From the NCBI RefSeq assembly GCF_031846275.1, contig NZ_JAVRIB010000015.1, forward strand, positions 1 to 64,000: a stretch of 64,000 nucleotides of DNA, written 5' to 3'. The translations under genes and the position numbers were made by a program. The DNA comes from Spectribacter hydrogenoxidans (GTDB taxonomy: Bacteria > Pseudomonadota > Gammaproteobacteria > Nevskiales > Salinisphaeraceae). Of the stretch, positions 49,351-57,981 are shown in pieces. The notes beneath the pieces are model-generated. The model saw nothing but the letters and a program-made list of their open reading frames with translations, had not been told where the DNA came from and ran no database searches. The first letter of the stretch is position 1, and every line of letters begins with the position of its first letter.

Positions 49351-52151
49351 TGTTCGATCCCCGTCTTCAGCTTGGCTTCGGCGGCGATCAGGAAGTTGCC
49401 CGAAGTAATGACGTCATCGCCCGGTTCGAGGCCCTGGTTGATTTCCACCCAGCCGTCCACGCGCTGGCCGGTCTTCACGCGCACCGGCTTGAGTTTTCCG
49501 TCCTCGCCCATGTCCTTGAACACCACCCGCGATTCTCCGGCCACCAGCACCGCGCCTTCCGGCACCATCAGGCGGCGGCCCAGGTTGGCCTGTAACTTCA
49601 CCTCCGCATACATATCCGGTTTGAGCGCACCGTCAGGGTTGTCCAGCACCAGGCGGATGCGGGCGGTGCGGGTCTTGCCTTCCAGGTAGGGATAGATGTA
49701 GTCCACGTTGGCCCGATATTGCTGGTCCGGGCCGTAGGGCAGGCTGACCTCGGCGGTCATGCCCTTATCGATCAGCGGCAGGTCGGCCTCGTAGACTTCG
49801 GCATCGATCCAGACGGTGGACAGATCGGCGATGCGCAGCAGCATGTCGCCGGTCTTCATGTGGCTGCCATCAACGATCATCTTTTCGACCACGGTGCCGC
49901 TCTTGGGCGCGAAGATGGGCAGGTATTCAAAGGCCTCCCCGCGGCGCTCGATGGCGCGTACCTGGTTCGGGGAGATGTCCCACAGCATCAGGCGCTTGCG
50001 CGCCGCGCGCACCAGGCTGTCATCGGGGCCGCGGCTGGCCAGACGCTGGCGGGTCTCCAGATACTCCTGCTGCGCGGAGAGCAGTTCCGGGCTATAGACC
50101 GTGAACAGCACCTGGCCCTTTTCCACCCGCGTGCCGACGTAATCGGCCTTCAGTTCGCCGATCCAGGCGTCGAACTTGAGGCTGACGTTGCTGATGCGGC
50201 GCTCGTCGTAGTCGACTTGCCCGACCGCACGAATGGTCTTGGTGACTTCGCGCATCTCGGCCTGGCCGGTTTCCACGCCGATGAGCTGGCGACGCTTGGC
50301 ATCCACCGTAACCACGCCGGATTGCACCTGTTCGTTGGTGACCGAGGTTAGGTCCATGCTGCAGATCGGGCATTGGCCGGGGCCGGCCTCCTTGACCGAT
50401 GGATGCATGGAGCAGGTGTAATAGGCGATGCCTTCGGGGGTGGCGGTGGCCGCACGCAGACCGTATTCGCCGGTGGTGAAGGCCAGCACCAGATCGCCGT
50501 GGCCCTGTTCTTCGGTAGACACATCCACCGCCAGGACAAAATCGCCCTCGCCGGGCACATCCAACACCCCGCGATAGACGCCGTTCCCGCCGGCTTCCAG
50601 TTGTACGACCTCGGAGTTGCGTCTGCCCTGCATGCCCTTTCCGGACATGCCTTTGGACATCGCATCGTCTTGCATCATGGCGTCATCGGCGCGCATGCTG
50701 TCGCCGCCGTCCATCGCCATGCCGTCTTTTTCCATCCTGTCACCGCGGTCCGACATATTCGGCGACATGGACTCGCCTTGCTGCATGCTTTTCCCGTCGG
50801 ACATCGCGTCGTCCTGCATCATGCGGTCGCCGCCTCGCTTGGACTCATCCCGCATCATCGAATCGCCATCGTTCATGGCATCGTCTTGCATCGAGCGGTT
50901 GCCGCCGGATGACGCTTCTTGGTCCATCATGGCGCCCTGGTCCTGCATTCCCTGGTTCAATTCGCGCTGGGCCGCGACGCGCACGGTGGCGCCGTTTACG
51001 GGCTGGTCGTTTTCATCCAGTACGGTGACCTGAAGCAAGTTCCGGCCGGCCATCATGGCCGTGCCCTTTTTCATGGCCTCCATGGCCTCGGGCGTTTCGC
51101 CCGACATGCCGTCGCCGCTGTCCATGGCCATGCCGTCTTCTTGCATCACGCCGCCGGTATCGGACATGGAATCGGACATGGCACCGCCACCATCCGCTGG
51201 CATCGAGTCGCCTTGGCGCATGCCTTTTCCGGACAGACCGTTGGACATCGCGTTGTCCTGCATCATGCGGTCGCCGCCGTCCTTGTCCATGCGGTCTTTT
51301 TTGATCTTGTCACCGCGGTCCGACATAGCCGGCGACATGGCGTCGCCTTGCTGCATGCTTTTTTCACCGGACATCGCGCCGTCCTGCATCATGCGGTCGC
51401 CGCCGGACATGCCCTGATCGGCCATCATGGTGTCCTCGCCGCGCATGCCGTCGTCTTGCATCATCGCGCCGTCCTTGGACATGGCGCCGGGCTCCATCTT
51501 GTCGCCCGACATGGCGTCGCCAGGCACCATGCTGCCGCTGCCCAGCACCTCGACCTTCACCTGGTACTTGCCCACGGTGTAAAAACCGCGGTCGTTTTTC
51601 TCCGGGGATTGGCCGGCGGCCATCTGGTCGCCGCGCATGCCGTCTTTTTGGCTCATGGAACCGGCCACCGGCGTGCCGCCGGAGGTAATGGACAGCCCCT
51701 CGCGGCCGGTGGCCATGTCGAAGCCCAGCCGGGTTTCACCGACGCCGTCCTTCTGGATGTAGAGGGACAGCGGCCATTCGCCGCGCATTTCCAGGTTCAG
51801 CGGCCCTGCGTACCGGCCGGGTTCGACCTCGTCCAGCTCGGCCGGTGCACGCATGGACGCCATCGCGCCCATGGCCGACATTTCGCCGTAGGCCTTGATG
51901 GAGGCGCCGGTCACCGGTTTGCCCTGAGCATCGGCAACCTTCACCGTGAACTGGTTGTCGCCGACCCTGGGCGCCTCGGGATTGATGTCCACCGTGACCC
52001 GGAAAGGGCCGGATTCATAGGTGGTAGCCGTGGCCATGTTCGCTGGGGCCGGACCGGCGCCGGTGAAATAGCGGAAGCCGAAAAAGCCGACGGCGCCGGC
52101 GATCAGAATCACCGGCAGGGCGATCAGCAGCGTGAACTTAAGGTTTTTCAT
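49344..52151 (-). CDS. cusB: CusB-like periplasmic adaptor with two Met-rich inserts
   Basis: This 935-aa adaptor links CusA to the outer-membrane channel. Typical CusB proteins are about 400 aa. From the ATG at 52151, a membrane anchor is followed by a FixH/YtkA-like beta domain (about 48-155), a second such domain split by Met-rich inserts (about 205-368 and 398-512), a heavy-metal-binding motif (YYTCSMHPSVK ... QCPICSMDL, about 578-602) and the HlyD-type adaptor core (605-930, with VEKGQVLFTVYSPELL). The inserts hold over 50 methionines in MxxDxMMQD-like repeats. They probably buffer or deliver copper. The gene overlaps cusA and cusC. Confidence 0.93.
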   Translation of the reverse strand: MKNLKFTLLIALPVILIAGAVGFFGFRYFTGAGPAPANMATATTYESGPFRVTVDINPEAPRVGDNQFTVKVADAQGKPVTGASIKAYGEMSAMGAMASMRAPAELDEVEPGRYAGPLNLEMRGEWPLSLYIQKDGVGETRLGFDMATGREGLSITSGGTPVAGSMSQKDGMRGDQMAAGQSPEKNDRGFYTVGKYQVKVEVLGSGSMVPGDAMSGDKMEPGAMSKDGAMMQDDGMRGEDTMMADQGMSGGDRMMQDGAMSGEKSMQQGDAMSPAMSDRGDKIKKDRMDKDGGDRMMQDNAMSNGLSGKGMRQGDSMPADGGGAMSDSMSDTGGVMQEDGMAMDSGDGMSGETPEAMEAMKKGTAMMAGRNLLQVTVLDENDQPVNGATVRVAAQRELNQGMQDQGAMMDQEASSGGNRSMQDDAMNDGDSMMRDESKRGGDRMMQDDAMSDGKSMQQGESMSPNMSDRGDRMEKDGMAMDGGDSMRADDAMMQDDAMSKGMSGKGMQGRRNSEVVQLEAGGNGVYRGVLDVPGEGDFVLAVDVSTEEQGHGDLVLAFTTGEYGLRAATATPEGIAYYTCSMHPSVKEAGPGQCPICSMDLTSVTNEQVQSGVVTVDAKRRQLIGVETGQAEMREVTKTIRAVGQVDYDERRISNVSLKFDAWIGELKADYVGTRVEKGQVLFTVYSPELLSAQQEYLETRQRLASRGPDDSLVRAARKRLMLWDISPNQVRAIERRGEAFEYLPIFAPKSGTVVEKMIVDGSHMKTGDMLLRIADLSTVWIDAEVYEADLPLIDKGMTAEVSLPYGPDQQYRANVDYIYPYLEGKTRTARIRLVLDNPDGALKPDMYAEVKLQANLGRRLMVPEGAVLVAGESRVVFKDMGEDGKLKPVRVKTGQRVDGWVEINQGLEPGDDVITSGNFLIAAEAKLKTGIEQW
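50616..50960 (-). repeat. Met-rich insert 2 in CusB
   Basis: About 115 codons with 22 methionines in Asp/Gly/Ser/Gln context, with repeating units like RMMQDDAMSDGKSMQQGES and KGMSGKGM. It separates strands RVAAQRE and VVQLEAGG of the second beta domain. Its motifs closely repeat those of insert 1, so the two arose by internal duplication. Confidence 0.8.
51048..51539 (-). repeat. Met-rich insert 1 in CusB
   Basis: About 164 codons with more than 30 methionines, in units such as GDRMMQDGAMSGEKSMQQGD and KGMRQGDSM. It lies between the first strand of the second beta domain (KYQVKVEVLG) and the next (NLLQVTVLDE). Such flexible methionine-Asp repeats are expected to bind Cu(I)/Ag(I). Confidence 0.8.
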
Positions 52152-53535
52152 TTTGCACCTGTAGGGGGTCTGCGCTCGCCGGGGCGGCATCGATCCGCGG
52201 CAGTTCGCCGCCGGTCCAGCGTTTCAATTCGGCCAGCGCGGCGAAGTAGTCCGCGCGGGCGCTTTCCAGTTCCAGCTCGGCTTCGAGCTTGAGTTGTTCG
52301 GCGGTGATCACGTCCAGGAAGGCGCCGCCGCCGGCGCCGTATTCCGAGCGCGCGGCGCTCAGGTTTTCCAGCGTTCGCGGGATCAGTTCGGTCTCGTAGA
52401 GCGCGATGGTCTCGGCCGCCTTGCGGGCGTTCGTGCTGGCCTGTCTCAGATCCGCCAGGAGGCGGGCCCGGGTGTCCTGCCGCTCGTAGCGCAGGCGCAT
52501 GGAGTCCGCCCGGGCGGCATCCAGGGCCGCGCGGCGTTTGCTGCGATCCAGCGGCAGGTTGATGCTCAGGCCGAATTCGGAGCGCGTCTCGCTGGCGGGC
52601 CGATAATCGTTGTTGCGCACGATCAGGTTCAGATCCGGGTAGAAGGCTTTTTCCGCCAGGCCTTCGCGTGCCCGGTTCGCAGCCAGCAGTTCGTCCATGC
52701 GCGCCAGTTCCGGGTGGCGGCGCAGGGCCGCATCCCGCAGCGCGGCGTAGTCGGGCAAGGCGCGCGGGGCCGGCAGGCCCGCGGGCGGCGGCAGGCGCCG
52801 GTCGGCGTCTCGATTCAGCAGCGCATTGAGGCGCGCGCATACGGCGTCCTCCAGGCGGGCGAATACCAGGGCCTGTTTTTTCAGGCGCTGCAGTTCGACC
52901 TCTGCCTGGAGCACGTCCTGCTGGCTGGCCAGGCCGGCGGCGTAGCGGTTCTCGGCGATACGCCGCAGCTCGTCCACCAGATCCTGGTTGGCGGCGTTGA
53001 TCTCCAGTGCCCGGTGCACGTAGGCCCACTGGGCGTAGTGCTCCAGGGTCCTGGCTTCCAGGCGCAGGCGCAGGGCTTCGACGCTGTCGCCGGCGGCGGC
53101 GGCCTCGCGCCGCGCCGCATCCGCGCGCAGGCCGAGGGTGCCGGGCCACGGCACTTCCTGGCTCAACTCGACAATGCCGCTGATGCCGCGATCCTCGCCC
53201 GCCGGCGTGGTAAAGCCGTCGAAGGTGCGCGGTGCCGTGGTCACCCGCAGGCGCGGGTCGGGCAGGGCGCCCGCGGGCTCGATGCGTGCCTCGGCGGCAT
53301 CCACCGCCGAGCGCATGGCCGCCAAACCGGCGTTTGCGGACAGCACCTGCTCGACCAGCTTATCGGGATTCAGGCGATCTGCGCTGTCGCCATCCGAGGC
53401 AACGGCAACGCCCGTTGCCACCCCCAGCAACAAAAGCAGTGCAAAACGCACAGACGTCTCAGCCCGCGGTGCGCACGGCTTGTGGTCACGTTTTAATCTC
53501 GCAGCATGATGCTGCGCACGATACGAATGGGACAT
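52138..53535 (-). CDS. cusC: TolC/CusC-type outer-membrane efflux protein
   Basis: This protein of about 465 aa has a signal peptide (FALLLLLGVATGVAVASD), two TolC-type repeats rich in long helices (AALRSAVDAAEARIEP-like and RRIAENRYAAGLASQQDVL ... NLSAARSEYGAGGGAFLDVI) and no lipobox at the start. It should form the outer channel of the CusCBA pump. The end overlaps cusB by 14 bp. The exact start is uncertain; MSHSYRAQ at 53535 is used. Confidence 0.9.
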   Translation of the reverse strand: MSHSYRAQHHAARLKRDHKPCAPRAETSVRFALLLLLGVATGVAVASDGDSADRLNPDKLVEQVLSANAGLAAMRSAVDAAEARIEPAGALPDPRLRVTTAPRTFDGFTTPAGEDRGISGIVELSQEVPWPGTLGLRADAARREAAAAGDSVEALRLRLEARTLEHYAQWAYVHRALEINAANQDLVDELRRIAENRYAAGLASQQDVLQAEVELQRLKKQALVFARLEDAVCARLNALLNRDADRRLPPPAGLPAPRALPDYAALRDAALRRHPELARMDELLAANRAREGLAEKAFYPDLNLIVRNNDYRPASETRSEFGLSINLPLDRSKRRAALDAARADSMRLRYERQDTRARLLADLRQASTNARKAAETIALYETELIPRTLENLSAARSEYGAGGGAFLDVITAEQLKLEAELELESARADYFAALAELKRWTGGELPRIDAAPASADPLQVQNEKP

Positions 53536-53592
53536 GCCCCATCTCCAAGCGGTTAAACACATCGGCGCGCGGAGGCACCGACAGGCAAACGT

Positions 53593-53964
53593 CTAGCTTT
53601 GGATCAGGGACGGGGGTCGGATGAGGTCTTCGGGGTGCGCCGGCAGGGCTCTGGTTCTTAACGTGGCGGCACGCGGACCCTGCAGCGGCGGTAGGGCAAA
53701 AGCAATGGGTGTATTGTTAAACGTCGCCGTGCCACCCGTGGCGCAGGGCGCGTCGCAGGCAGCGCAGTCATCGCATTGGCCGCAGCCGCACTCGTTCTGC
53801 TGCTCGGCGTCGCTTACATGCTCGTGGCTAGTAGCCGCTTCCGCCTCGGCCATTTCATCGGCCGACATTTCCATGCAGGGGGGCGCGCCAAACGCCGCCG
53901 CCATGGCCGGCAGCGGTATTGAAATCGCCAGGAAGGCGATCAGCATGGCGCGTAGCAGTCTCAT
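53593..53964 (-). CDS. CopL-like Cys/His-rich periplasmic protein
   Basis: This 123-aa protein has a signal peptide (MLIAFLAISIPLPAMAAA) and a cysteine-rich centre (NECGCGQCDDCAACDAPC) preceded by Met/Glu/His-rich residues (CMEMSADEMAEAE). It ends LIRPPSLIQS, like the protein at 39610-39960. It is the first gene of the cus operon, directly after a MerR-type promoter, so it is probably a copper-induced metal binder. Confidence 0.65.
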   Translation of the reverse strand: MRLLRAMLIAFLAISIPLPAMAAAFGAPPCMEMSADEMAEAEAATSHEHVSDAEQQNECGCGQCDDCAACDAPCATGGTATFNNTPIAFALPPLQGPRAATLRTRALPAHPEDLIRPPSLIQS

Positions 53965-54050
53965 TGCAGGTTTAGTTTAGGTTAAATCCCGATGGATTTG
54001 TAATGACCGTGGTGGATTAGACCCGACCCACGGCAAATCAATTGCAGCAA

Positions 54051-54081
54051 GTCTAAAGCCTTTACCTGGGTACGGAGTCAA
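54051..54081 (-). promoter_or_regulatory. MerR-type promoter of the cus operon
   Basis: On the minus strand TTGACT and TTAGAC are 19 bp apart with CCGTACCCAGGTA between them. The left half is the same as in the mer promoter (TTGACTCCGTACC). It is 87 bp upstream of the CopL-like start and is the likely control point for copL-cusCBA-msrA. Confidence 0.75.
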
Positions 54082-54096
54082 GCGATGTCTGGACGG

Positions 54097-54771
54097 TCAT
54101 GGGTAATTGGCTGTGCCGGCGCCGGTAGCCGCTTGCGCGACGGCTTTTCTTCCTTTGGCCCTAGTTTCAACCGTGGCACCCGCATCGATCAAACGCTCCA
54201 GATCGGCGGCAATATCTGTAACCGTCAATGACTGATTGAATAACAAGCGGGCATTACCCTGTCGGTCGAACACGAAAACAGCGCTGCTATGGGACACGGG
54301 GTAAAACCCGTTTTTGTCCTTTTCGCCATAGCCGTAGGTCACGCGGTAGCGTTTGGTCAGTTCGCGCAACTGCGCCTGGCTGCCGGTTAGGCCGATGAAA
54401 CGCTCGCCGAAATTATCGGTGTAGCGGCGCAAGACCGCCGGAGGATCGCGTTCGGGGTCGACGCTGACGAACAGCACGCGGATGCGTTCGCGCTGCGCCG
54501 GTTCGAGCGTAGCGATGGCCGCCTTGAGCCGGCCCAGGGTGACCGGACAGATGTCCGGGCAATGGGTAAAGCCGAAAAACAGCAACCGGATATTGTCGGC
54601 GTAAGCGCCAGCGCTGACGGGCTCGCTATTTTCGTCGACAAGATTGTAGTCCAGCTCGGGCATGACGCCGGTGATGTCATGCCCTCGCCACGGCGGTTCG
54701 GACTCGCCACAGGCGGTGAGCCCGGCCACCAAAAAGAGTAACGAGATTAGACGCAAGGGTCGCGTGTTCAT
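54097..54771 (-). CDS. SCO1/SenC copper chaperone
   Basis: This 224-aa lipoprotein (LLFLVAGLTACGES) has the SCO thioredoxin-like fold with the copper motif FTHCPDICPVTLGRL (CxxxC) and the distal His (PVSHSSAVFVFD). SCO proteins insert copper into the CuA centre of cytochrome oxidase. It begins at 54771 where the family signal peptide starts and overlaps the ctaG stop as ATGA. The downstream tail is Ala-rich. Confidence 0.92.
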   Translation of the reverse strand: MNTRPLRLISLLFLVAGLTACGESEPPWRGHDITGVMPELDYNLVDENSEPVSAGAYADNIRLLFFGFTHCPDICPVTLGRLKAAIATLEPAQRERIRVLFVSVDPERDPPAVLRRYTDNFGERFIGLTGSQAQLRELTKRYRVTYGYGEKDKNGFYPVSHSSAVFVFDRQGNARLLFNQSLTVTDIAADLERLIDAGATVETRAKGRKAVAQAATGAGTANYP

Positions 54772-55637
54772 AGTGCCTCCGAGGCTGCTGGGTAAGGGGT
54801 CGGGCTGCGCCGGGCCCGCTCGTGGCGGAAGTGCAGGCGGAGCAAGACCAGCGTGGCGAGCACGCTCATCATGGCCGCGGGGATCCAGGTGAGCAGCCCG
54901 CCGAGCTGCTGGTCCACCATTGGCGAAATCGGCCAGGCCCGGCCGCAGACGGCGTAGACATCGAAGATGACATCGCGTGACAGTGCGATCCAGGCGCCCA
55001 GCAGGATCTGCGGCGGCATTACCGCGCACAGAACGGCGATACGCACCCCGATACCGCGGGTCACCGGCGTGGCGCCCGGCGGCCGCGGATCGAGCATGAG
55101 CCACCAGAACAGCAGCCCGTCGATCGCCATGCTCAGGTTCATCAGCCAGTAGTAGCGGGCGCTGAGCATGGCGTCGAAATGCACCGACGGAATCAGCCAG
55201 AAGTAGATCAGCCCGACGAACAACAACCCGGCGATCACCGGCTGTTGCACGACCCGGTAGATGGCGCGCACCGGCAGGCTGCCGGCCAGTCGTTGCCACG
55301 CAGCGCGCAGCCAATTCGGCGACCCCGCGGCCAGCACCGCCGAGGGTGCGCTCAAGGCAATCAGGAACGGGCCCAGATGGTGCAACACCAAGTGCTGGCC
55401 GCGATGCACGAAGAACATGTACTGCGCCAGATAATCCAGATGCGTCTGCATCACCGCGTACATCATCGCCAGCCCGGTCAGAAAGCCGAGCGCGCCCGGC
55501 ATGTCGCTAAGCTGAGAACGCCGGCCCAGGCCGCGCACATAAATCGCAAGCACTAGCATGAAGGTCGCGATCAGCGGCCACAGCGGCTCCCACGGCAGTA
55601 GCAACCGCAACCACGACAGGAGACCCTCGTCCACCAT
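54768..55637 (-). CDS. ctaG: Cytochrome c oxidase assembly factor CtaG (caa3_CtaG)
   Basis: This 289-aa membrane protein belongs to the caa3_CtaG family. It has about seven membrane helices and the conserved FFVHRGQHLVLHHLGPFLIA and RYYWLMNLSMAIDGLLFWWL. It helps deliver copper to cytochrome oxidase. The ATG at 55637 gives the family N-terminus MVDEGLLSW. It is coupled to sco1 and follows the split lspA. Confidence 0.88.
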   Translation of the reverse strand: MVDEGLLSWLRLLLPWEPLWPLIATFMLVLAIYVRGLGRRSQLSDMPGALGFLTGLAMMYAVMQTHLDYLAQYMFFVHRGQHLVLHHLGPFLIALSAPSAVLAAGSPNWLRAAWQRLAGSLPVRAIYRVVQQPVIAGLLFVGLIYFWLIPSVHFDAMLSARYYWLMNLSMAIDGLLFWWLMLDPRPPGATPVTRGIGVRIAVLCAVMPPQILLGAWIALSRDVIFDVYAVCGRAWPISPMVDQQLGGLLTWIPAAMMSVLATLVLLRLHFRHERARRSPTPYPAASEAL

Positions 55638-55644
55638 GGCCGGG

Positions 55645-55877
55645 TTAACCGTCCCCACTTGCCGGCGGCGAATCTCCACTTGCGGGCTGACGTTCCAGGA
55701 GCAGTACGAATGCCAGCGCGCCCATGACGATGAATATATCGGCCAGATTGAAGGTGGGCCAGCGCAGGCTCTGTACGCCAACGTCGATGAAGTCGGTGAC
55801 CCGGCCGTCGACTAATCGGTCCAGCAGGTTGGCGATGCCGCCGCCCAAAAACAGGCCGGCGCACAAGCCGGCGCTAG
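55645..55877 (-). pseudogene. lspA 3' part (separated by IS5-family element)
   Basis: This minus frame encodes CAGLFLGGGIANLLDRLVDG, RVTDFIDVG and PTFNLADIFIVMG, the second half of signal peptidase II with both catalytic Asp residues (NLLDR and FNLAD). The first half is at 57159-57460. Joining them across one CTAG target copy restores a single reading frame (RRQSLGPSAGLCAGLF). Confidence 0.9.
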
Positions 55878-57158
55878 GGAGCTGCTGAAATAGCCGTTAA
55901 AGTTTCCGCGGATTTCGCGGCGAAAAGCGTTTCAGCGGGCTTTTTGGTCATTTTTTGCTCGATTCGGCTGTGAAAACCGCTCAAATCCCATATTTCGCGG
56001 ACACCAATCCCACGGCAGGCGCTCATGCCGCCTCCAGCGCCACCATGCGCACCAGGTTGTAACCGGTATACACCAGTAACGCCTGGGCGCCGACCCGCTT
56101 GAGCCCACGTAGCATGGTGCGCTTCAACGACCGATTGAATTTGCCCCAGCCAAAGGGGGTTTCCACCCGGTGGCGGGCGTGGATGGACTTGGCGTAACCC
56201 GCATGCCGGGTCGTGCGCCCATCAATGCACGAGGATCGTCGTCGGGTGTTCTGCGCGACATGGGGTGTGACCCGCGCCGCGCGAGCACCGTCGATAAAGC
56301 GTTGCTGATCGTAGAGCCGGTCGGCGCCGACCGTCAGTCGGGATTGGCCCGCTCGACGATTGAGCATGTCCAGGGCCGCATCGACTTCGGCCGTGCCCCG
56401 CGCCTGGGTGAGCTGGGCATCCACCACCAGCGCGTGCCGGTTATCGGTGAGCGCATGCGTGATGTAGCACAAGCGCGCGGGCTGGCCGTCACCCTTGCGA
56501 TAAAGCCGGGCGTCGGGATCGGTCTTGCATTCATGTGTATCCGAGCGGCGGGACTCACCTCGAAAATCCGGTGGACCCGCGGGCGGGTCCGAATCGTCGT
56601 CCTTGCGCCGGTAACTGCCCATCGACGCCCAGGCTTCCACCAAGCTGCCATCGACACTGAAGTGCTCCTCGGATAACAGCTTGCGGCGGCGGGCCACCGA
56701 GACGACCTGTTCGAGCAACTGGCCGGTTACGCGATGATCGACAAAGCGCTCGCGGTTCTTGGAAAACGTGGAGGCATCCCATACCGCATCGTCCAAGGAC
56801 AGCCCCACGAACCAGCGGTAGAGCATGTTGTAGCGAATCTGCTCGACCAACTGGCGCTCGCTGCGAATCGAGTACAGCACTTGCAGTAGCAGCGCCCGAA
56901 TAATGCGCTCCGGCGCCACCGAGGGGCGCCCGGTGTGCGAGTAGCTGACCAGCAAGGTCCCGCGCATGCCGTCCAGGGCCTCATCAACCAAAGCGCGTAT
57001 CCGCCGCAACGGATGATGGGCCGGCACAAAATCGCTGACCGCCGAGTAACTGAATAGCGAGTCCTGCTGGTTATCCGTTCCCCGCATCGCGGCGACTCTC
57101 CCTTGATCTAGCAATCGCTGTATTGTGGCGAAAATGTGTGGGGTTTTTCAGCAGCCCC
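55878..57158. mobile_element. IS5-family insertion sequence in lspA
   Basis: The element is 1281 bp, with ends GGAGCTGCTGAAATAGCC and the complement of GGGGCTGCTGAAAAACCC as inverted repeats. It is flanked by the 4-bp duplication CTAG at 55874-55877 and 57159-57162. The transposase frame is complete, so the insertion is recent and possibly still mobile. Confidence 0.95.
56023..57087 (-). CDS. IS5-family DDE transposase
   Basis: This transposase of about 354 aa has an N-terminal DUF772 domain (PLRRIRALVDEAL), and a DDE core with D in FSVDGSLVEAW, D near TVGADRLYD and E in HARHRVETPFGWGKFNR. The ATG at 57087 has a GGGAGAG site upstream; a TTG at 57114 is possible. The length and motif order fit a full IS5-family enzyme. 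Confidence 0.93.
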   Translation of the reverse strand: MRGTDNQQDSLFSYSAVSDFVPAHHPLRRIRALVDEALDGMRGTLLVSYSHTGRPSVAPERIIRALLLQVLYSIRSERQLVEQIRYNMLYRWFVGLSLDDAVWDASTFSKNRERFVDHRVTGQLLEQVVSVARRRKLLSEEHFSVDGSLVEAWASMGSYRRKDDDSDPPAGPPDFRGESRRSDTHECKTDPDARLYRKGDGQPARLCYITHALTDNRHALVVDAQLTQARGTAEVDAALDMLNRRAGQSRLTVGADRLYDQQRFIDGARAARVTPHVAQNTRRRSSCIDGRTTRHAGYAKSIHARHRVETPFGWGKFNRSLKRTMLRGLKRVGAQALLVYTGYNLVRMVALEAA

Positions 57159-57460
57159 CTAGGCCCCAGGGATTGCCGCCGCAATAACAGCCCGAGCCAG
57201 ACGCAAAACCCGGACAGCACCGCCAGATTCAGCAGGGGCACGAAAAGCCCGCCACCGGCAAACAGGCTGAAGGCGACGCCGGTGTTAAAGCCCAGGTGCA
57301 GCCGCAGGGTCTCGCCGAGTAGCGGGAGCGGCGGCTGACCCGCCAGCATGGCCTGCGCCCAGCTTTTGGTCGCGAGGTCGGTGCCGGCGGCCAGCAAGGC
57401 CGCGGCGAGCAGCAATGGGAGGGTTCGACGCATGGGCCGGTTGTTGGGTGTCTCCGTCAT
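57159..57460 (-). pseudogene. lspA: lspA 5' part (signal peptidase II N-terminal half)
   Basis: The first half of signal peptidase II: a membrane helix (LPLLLAAALLAAGTDLATKS) with the early D, then LRLHLGFNTGVAFSLFAGGG, the NxGxAF motif. The reading frame runs into the IS5 end. LspA would cleave lipoprotein signals such as those of MsrA, CopG and SCO1, but this split copy lacks the catalytic Asps. Its ATG overlaps the dsbD-N stop. Confidence 0.9.
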
Positions 57461-57981
57461 GGCGCGTCGGCCTGCGCGCGGACGGTATCCGGCGTCAGGC
57501 AGCGTCCGCTGTCGTGGCACGCCTGTACCTGTACTGCAACGCTCAGAGGCTCGGTTGCACTTGCTTCGGGCAAGGTGGCGGTGATGACGCTGCCGTCGTC
57601 GTATACACGCCACGGCGCGTCACCGAGCCCGCTGTCGATGTCGCGGCCGGCGGGGTAGTCGACCGTCAACGGTACGGCCGCCCCGGCGTCCGTGTCGGCG
57701 GAAAGCACCGTGGGGATCAGAAAGTCCAGTGAGGCCGGGTTGGCGTTGACATGCCAATCCCCGGCGATATCCAGCGTGACGCGCAGGGTGCGCGCATCCG
57801 TTCTCACGGCACGGATAGCGACCAGATCGGCGGTGGTCTTGGCTGCCTTATCGTCCAGCCCAGACTGGGCAACACCCTCGCCGGCGTCAGGCGCCGGCCA
57901 TTGCCATGCCAGCAGGACGCCCGCCACCGCTAAGGCGGCCAGACCGGGGATGACCCAGCCGAGAACCACTGACTTATTCAT
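57457..57981 (-). CDS. DsbD N-terminal (alpha) domain-like periplasmic protein
   Basis: This 174-aa protein has a membrane anchor (VIPGLAALAVAGVLLAWQWP) and a beta domain with DWHVNANPASLDFLIPT and QVQACHDSGRCLTPD. These resemble the DsbD alpha domain, whose Cys pair receives electrons from the membrane part. It is encoded as a separate protein downstream of the membrane-thioredoxin part; in DsbD the alpha domain is N-terminal. The start overlaps the previous stop as ATGA. Confidence 0.8.
   Translation of the reverse strand: MNKSVVLGWVIPGLAALAVAGVLLAWQWPAPDAGEGVAQSGLDDKAAKTTADLVAIRAVRTDARTLRVTLDIAGDWHVNANPASLDFLIPTVLSADTDAGAAVPLTVDYPAGRDIDSGLGDAPWRVYDDGSVITATLPEASATEPLSVAVQVQACHDSGRCLTPDTVRAQADAP

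Noticed and set aside
50616..51539. CRISPR-like direct repeats
   Set aside because: The repeats are codons of Met-rich protein inserts, in frame and variable, without uniform spacers or cas genes.
50919..52292. Plus-strand His-rich frame of about 457 codons opposite cusB
   Set aside because: It is the reverse complement of the ATG/GAC repeats in CusB (read as CAT = His). The CusB frame has clear domains on both sides.
52148..53149. Minus-strand Arg/Gly/Pro-rich frame overlapping cusC in another frame
   Set aside because: Low-complexity shadow; the TolC-type frame is convincing.
54772..55314. N-terminal extension of the SCO1 frame
   Set aside because: It overlaps ctaG in another frame and is Arg-rich; the SCO1 signal peptide begins at 54771.
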